Source: Globodera rostochiensis
Taxonomy: Eukaryota > Nematoda > Chromadorea > Rhabditida > Heteroderidae
Reading direction: 5' to 3'
DNA length: 64,000 nt
Assembly (NCBI GenBank): GCA_018350325.1
Contig: JAEVLN010000002.1
Coordinates: forward strand, 1,746,733-1,810,732
Part shown: positions 59,960 to 64,000 of the stretch, piece after piece
Position numbering within the stretch: the first letter of the stretch is position 1
Layout of the letters: every line of letters begins with the position of its first letter
Translations under genes and position numbers: made by a program
Notes under the pieces: model-generated
Databases searched by the model: none
What the model was told of the DNA's origin: nothing
The model's input: only the letters and a program-made list of their open reading frames with translations

Positions 59960-62900
59960 TTATTCTAATCGAAGCACAAATGTTTGCCCCTGGCTATTTG
60001 CCGCTAACACAATCTTAATTTAAAAAATTTTAATGGATTTTTTTAATATAAAATTTAAAATATTTGCTTTTTTTTAATTAAAGATAATATCCTATTTACA
60101 TTTGAATTTCGCTTCCAGCAAACCTGTAAAAAAATTAAAATAATAAATAACCAATGCAAATAATTAAATTTATTTAAATGTTCCATCATTCAGGTACCCA
60201 CTGCGAGCTGATTAGAGTTTAAAAAGCCATATGAACCCCTTGAATTGCTTAAAACGTGTTTGCTTTGGATAAAACTCTAAAAATGGCATTGAAAATAACG
60301 TACTGCCGACACGAAATCGCCCGTATTTGACCCAGCATTTGGTGTAGAACTGCTTGAAGTTGTGCCACCGCCAACAGTGCCATAAAAGTCACCGAACAGC
60401 GATTGCCACGAAGCAGCACCGCTCGAAATGCCGTGGGCATTGCCAGCGGCGGCAGGTAAAAAATCGGTGGTGCCCAAAAGCTCCGAGGCGTTCGATGCCG
60501 AAGCCAATGATGCGGGCAATGCCGACGATGGAGCATTATTATTGTTGGGTTGTTGTGAAGCTGGGTAGATAACACAGCGTTGGCCAAAATCAAAGCTCAA
60601 CATGGGCTCATCAATTGCCTTGTAGTATAGGTACAATTGATTGTTTTCACTGCCTGAAAATAATTGGAATTGATTATCAAAATTAAGCGTTCGAGATTGA
60701 AAGGGGAGGGGACCTGATTATCAAAATTAAGCGTTCGAGATTGAAAGGGGAGGGGACCTGATTATCAAAATTAAGCGTTCGAGATTGAAAGGGGAGGGGA
60801 CCTGATTATCAAAATTAAGAGTATCGAGATTGAAAGGGGAGGACCTGATTATCAAAATTAAGCGTTCGAGATTGAAAGGGGAGGGGACCTGATTATCAAA
60901 ATTAAGAGTATCGAGATTGAAATGGACCTTTCAGTCCCAATTCAAATCAACTCTAATTGATAGAGACCAGATTTTCATGTTTAACTTTTTCTTTGCGCAG
61001 TAAGCCTAAAGCTTGAGCTCTAGTGCGCGACTTTTGTTGGCCAGAACCAAAATTTGTCAATAAACTTTCCTCACAGAAACCCAAAAAAGATTGAACCTAA
61101 CGGCTTTTGGGTAGAAAAAAAACCTTCAAAAAAATTTAAAAAAGTGCGCAATTCTTACCGCAAATAACATGCGTTCCATCGGTTGCAAGGCCTATGCAAA
61201 AAATAATAGAGAAATTTAAAAATTTTTATTTTACAGTACCAACAAAATTTTTCTCATTCTGATGCCCGCGCATTATCTGCAAACATTTGCCAGTGTTCAC
61301 ATCCCATAGCCTCAGATTGCTATCAGTTGACCTGAGCATTATTCAAATTTCGGTAAATTCTCCATAAACCACAATTAATTGTATTGAATGCATAATAATT
61401 ATTGGTATCATATTGTTTAATTACTATTAAATTCATTAACGACAACTAAAACAAATAATTGAAATAACATTAAGAAAATTTCAGATAGAAAAAAAATTAA
61501 TTATTATTTAAATGAAAGACTTACGCCGATATAACTTCGTTTTCATTGACATATTTCACATATGAAACGGCCTTGCGATGACCTCTAAAAATGTTGAGTG
61601 GCTTTGCCATTTGACGCAAATCGTAAAGATGGACACAATGATCTAATTAAATTAAATTGTCATTTTAAAAGATACATTTTTATTTAATTTGTTTTTTTTT
61701 AAATTTTATTTTTAAAAATTAAGTTAATTTTTAATTAAAAATTTCTTTAGATGACCAGATGAACCAAACACCAATTGGTCGCGAGATTTTGGCGAAAAAT
61801 ACACACAGCAAACATTCACTTTGGCATCGATGGCACACAACGACTGAGGGCACTAAATTCAGAAAAATCTTAACAAAAAAATAATAAACAAACAACGGAC
61901 CATAACAGACCAAAGCTTCACCTAAATGAAAAAAAAGGTTAACATAAATTATTCATAAAATAAATAAAAAACTTTTCCGTCATCACTGCCACTAGCCATC
62001 AAATGCGGGTCAATGCTATTAAATTGGACTGTCCAGCAACGTTTTTCGTGCTCATCAAAGGTTCGAGTACACTTTGCACCTCAAAATGAGAAGGCGTGAT
62101 CGGGATCAAAAAATTGGACAAGAAAATCATATTCCGGATCGATTCTAAACTTTTTGCTGACTGGGGTCTCCCTAGTTCGTACTATTAGTACCCGTCTTGA
62201 GGACCGATCGAGATTTTGGTCTAAAAATCTCGGTCCGGGTTGGAACCAACTCATCAGTGGGGTTGCGAGAATTGTTTAAAATTTGTCAGTCTTTTAAACT
62301 TCTTTTTGGGAAAATAATGCCGATGTCGATCCTCAAAAATGCACAAGGACCGGGAAACATGAAAATTCAGTTTTTTAATCCCGGGAATTCCTGTTCCCGA
62401 TCAAATCCGAAGCACGGATCCCGGCCCGTGCTTTTTTCAAAAAGTCGTTTTGTCAATTCATCAATAAATGTTGTTGCTCACTGGCCGTGTCCCATAACTG
62501 CACTGTTCCATCTTAAAAAGGTAGCGTAAGTTTAGCGCGACAATTGAGCAGCGAACCGACCGTAGTCACTGCTTGCCAACATTTGCTGAAATAAAAATAT
62601 TTAAAAAATGCATTAAAATAACAATCAAGAAAAAATGTACCTTGTTGTATGGGTTCCATGAAACATTGCTAAAAACTATTTTTTGAATTTTTTTAAATTT
62701 CATTTAAAAACAAAAAAATAATATTAGTTAATTTGTTTTAATGCTGCAATAGAAATATAAACAAAACTTTTTTATTAAAACTGTCGTTTTCATAAAACTT
62801 AGATTTTTTTAAATTGGTGGATCGATACCTTATTCCCCATTAAAAATTAGAGCCCCGGACTTGAGCACCGAGCAAGATCAGGGATGGCTAAACTTCGAGT

Positions 62901-64000
62901 TTCGCGAAACTCCATGTACTTTAGGTTTTGAACTTTGGGTAAATACCTTTTCAGCATAAAATACACCCCCCTAAAGATCGGATTTTTTGCTTTTTTGAGC
63001 GTGAATTTCAAAATATTATTGTAGGTGGAGGGGGGGGGGGGAATCGGCGGTGCTAAAACGTCGCCGAGAAAACCGAGATCTCGACGAGTTTTCGATCGTC
63101 TGGGATTTACCTAAAAATTGACAGATCATGTCAATAAGTAAGCTTCAATAAAATGATGAGCTGCACAAATGCTCAAAATGACCGCCACCTGATTTTGGAG
63201 TTGCACCGCAGCTGAACCACCGGTTGATGAAGAAATGATGGCGCAGTATTTGTTGCAATGCCTGCTTCCTCAGCATCTCCTGTAGAACAACAATGGTCCA
63301 TCAGTGCGTTGAAGTCGTACAGTTTGATCATTTTGGTCACCCCAGCGATCACAAAAAAGTCGCCGTCCTTGTCAAATTCAATGCTGCAAAATGGGGAAAA
63401 AAAACTTAATGATTATAAATTAATCGAACAATGAGCGCAATGCAGAGACGTAGTCAGAAAAAATTTCGGAGGGGGGAATTGTGGGCAGGGCTAAAATATG
63501 GCAACCGGCTCCAAAAATATGGCTTGTTATGGCATAGGGGTCAAAAATATGGCATTTTTATGGCAAGTATGGAAATATGGCAAAGTCCAAAATTATGGCA
63601 TTTGCCATAAAAATAAGGCATTCTGAGAGCCTTGATTGTGGGCGCTGCCGAAAATTTTTTGAATTTCTCGGCAAAAGAAAACCTCATGTTTAGGGAAATT
63701 TCTAAAAATCCATTCTTTTTTTGCCTTGAAACAATTGATGGTTGGTTGTAGGACTCGATGTTGTAGTTCAGTGTCGTCAACACTTTCACGTCACCATAAC
63801 GGTACATGTTCTTCAACAGCAGCGAAAAATCGTTCAAACCGTCTGTTGTTGCAACTGCGCCAACTGATTGCATTTCCAGGTCTTCAAAAAATGGTTATTT
63901 TCCAAACCAAACAAAAATGAATTCCCGTCGAGAAAATTGGAATAGACACAATTTAACGAAATTTCACAATTGACGGTGACCTTTTTGCCCAGATGTTGGA
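59960..64000 (-). CDS. COP1/RFWD2-type E3 ubiquitin ligase, WD40 half (5' end outside window)
   Basis: COP1 proteins are RING-coiled-coil-WD40 ubiquitin ligases; only the WD40 propeller, which binds substrate degrons, is in the window. Phase-checked exons (minus): from about 63878 to 63725, 63189-63383, 62641-62668, 62561-62585, 62482-62511, 61973-62079, 61907-61921, 61756-61852, 61525-61642, 61241-61331, 61159-61191, 60304-60653, 60100-60123, 59960-60013. The product reads [140 protein letters not shown] and VLAANSQG, all with one-to-one counterparts in vertebrate COP1. A Ser/Ala/Asn-rich insertion of about 70 residues (60310-60590) separates the last two blades. Several exons are only 15-33 nt. 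Confidence 0.9.
60672..60928. repeat. 44-bp tandem repeat, six units, in a COP1-like intron
   Basis: The unit starts GATTATCAAAATTAAGCGTT and runs through cgagattgaaaggggaggggacct. Units begin at 60672, 60716, 60760, 60803, 60846 and 60891. The fourth and last carry 'agagtatcg' in place of 'agcgttcg', and two are one or two bases shorter. The array sits between the exons at 60653 and 61159. The unit's near identity implies recent expansion. Confidence 0.93.
63486..63634. mobile_element. 149-bp hAT-type MITE in a COP1-like intron
   Basis: CAGGGCT at the left and GAGAGCCTTG at the right are related to the ends of the MITE at 54876-55238. The inside has the same 'aaaatatggca' / 'atttgccataaaaat' alternation. 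The flanks ATTGTGGG (63478-63485 and 63635-63642) are a perfect 8-bp duplication. It has landed inside another repeat (the GC-palindrome flank at 63640-63690). Confidence 0.9.

Noticed and set aside
1..64000. CRISPR arrays, bacterial operons, phage or plasmid features
   Set aside because: The direct repeats found are tandem without unique spacers, genes have spliceosomal introns, and the rDNA is eukaryotic.

Overview
This is a eukaryotic nuclear window, almost certainly from a cyst nematode. Small spliceosomal introns, nematode-type rDNA and AT-rich intergenic DNA (poly-T, poly-G, MITEs) all fit. The ITS1 at about 30003-30020 contains AGCGCAGACATGCCGCAA, which I recall as the Globodera rostochiensis-specific ITS diagnostic primer site. 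The rest of the ITS also reads like Globodera as I remember it. This species call is a recollection, not a search result.

Layout. (1) 1-9.3 kb is AT-rich DNA with no credible gene, ending in three ~315-bp tandem units that each carry a tRNA-like (SINE-type) segment; one unit is split by a 127-bp MITE with a perfect 8-bp target duplication. (2) 9.4-13.2 kb holds a broken, intron-containing Polinton/Maverick-type protein-primed DNA polymerase B that stops after the PolA motif. (3) 13.7-17.6 kb is repeat DNA: a 52-bp minisatellite, a 2.34-kb tandem duplication and a CACCCAGCTC minisatellite. (4) 19.3-20.1 kb is a decayed hAT transposase end. (5) 21.6-22.2 kb is an assembly gap of N. (6) 22.2-26.9 kb (minus strand) is a non-LTR retrotransposon of the R4 type, inserted in 28S rDNA about 43 nt downstream of the R2 site, i.e. 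at the R4 position. (7) 26.9-32.2 kb is the upstream part of one rDNA unit on the minus strand: 18S, ITS1, 5.8S, ITS2 and the 5' ~2.6 kb of 28S. The 3' end of 28S is missing. (8) 32.2-33.7 kb is spacer with minisatellites and two extra 30-bp copies of the 28S R2-target sequence. (9) 34.4-34.9 kb is an XRN (5'-3' exoribonuclease) fragment with frameshifts, followed by a 5S-like sequence. (10) 38.35-40.93 kb is a fold-back hAT-type element with 8-bp TSD, itself invaded by a second hAT-type element.

(11) 49.9-64 kb is the conventional gene region. A 17-exon Prospero homeobox gene (plus strand) converges on an EXO70/exocyst component 7 gene (minus strand). EXO70 lies 262 bp downstream of, and co-directional with, the WD40 half of a COP1-type E3 ubiquitin ligase gene whose 5' end is outside the window. 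The exon structures of Prospero and of the COP1 exons were checked by hand for phase; all listed junctions keep frame, including three or more GC-AG introns and a run of micro-exons in COP1.

Nothing in the window looks like one coordinated pathway. The main themes are rDNA with its specialist retrotransposon, repeated hAT-type insertion events that can be dated relative to each other by their target duplications, and three intact conserved eukaryotic genes.
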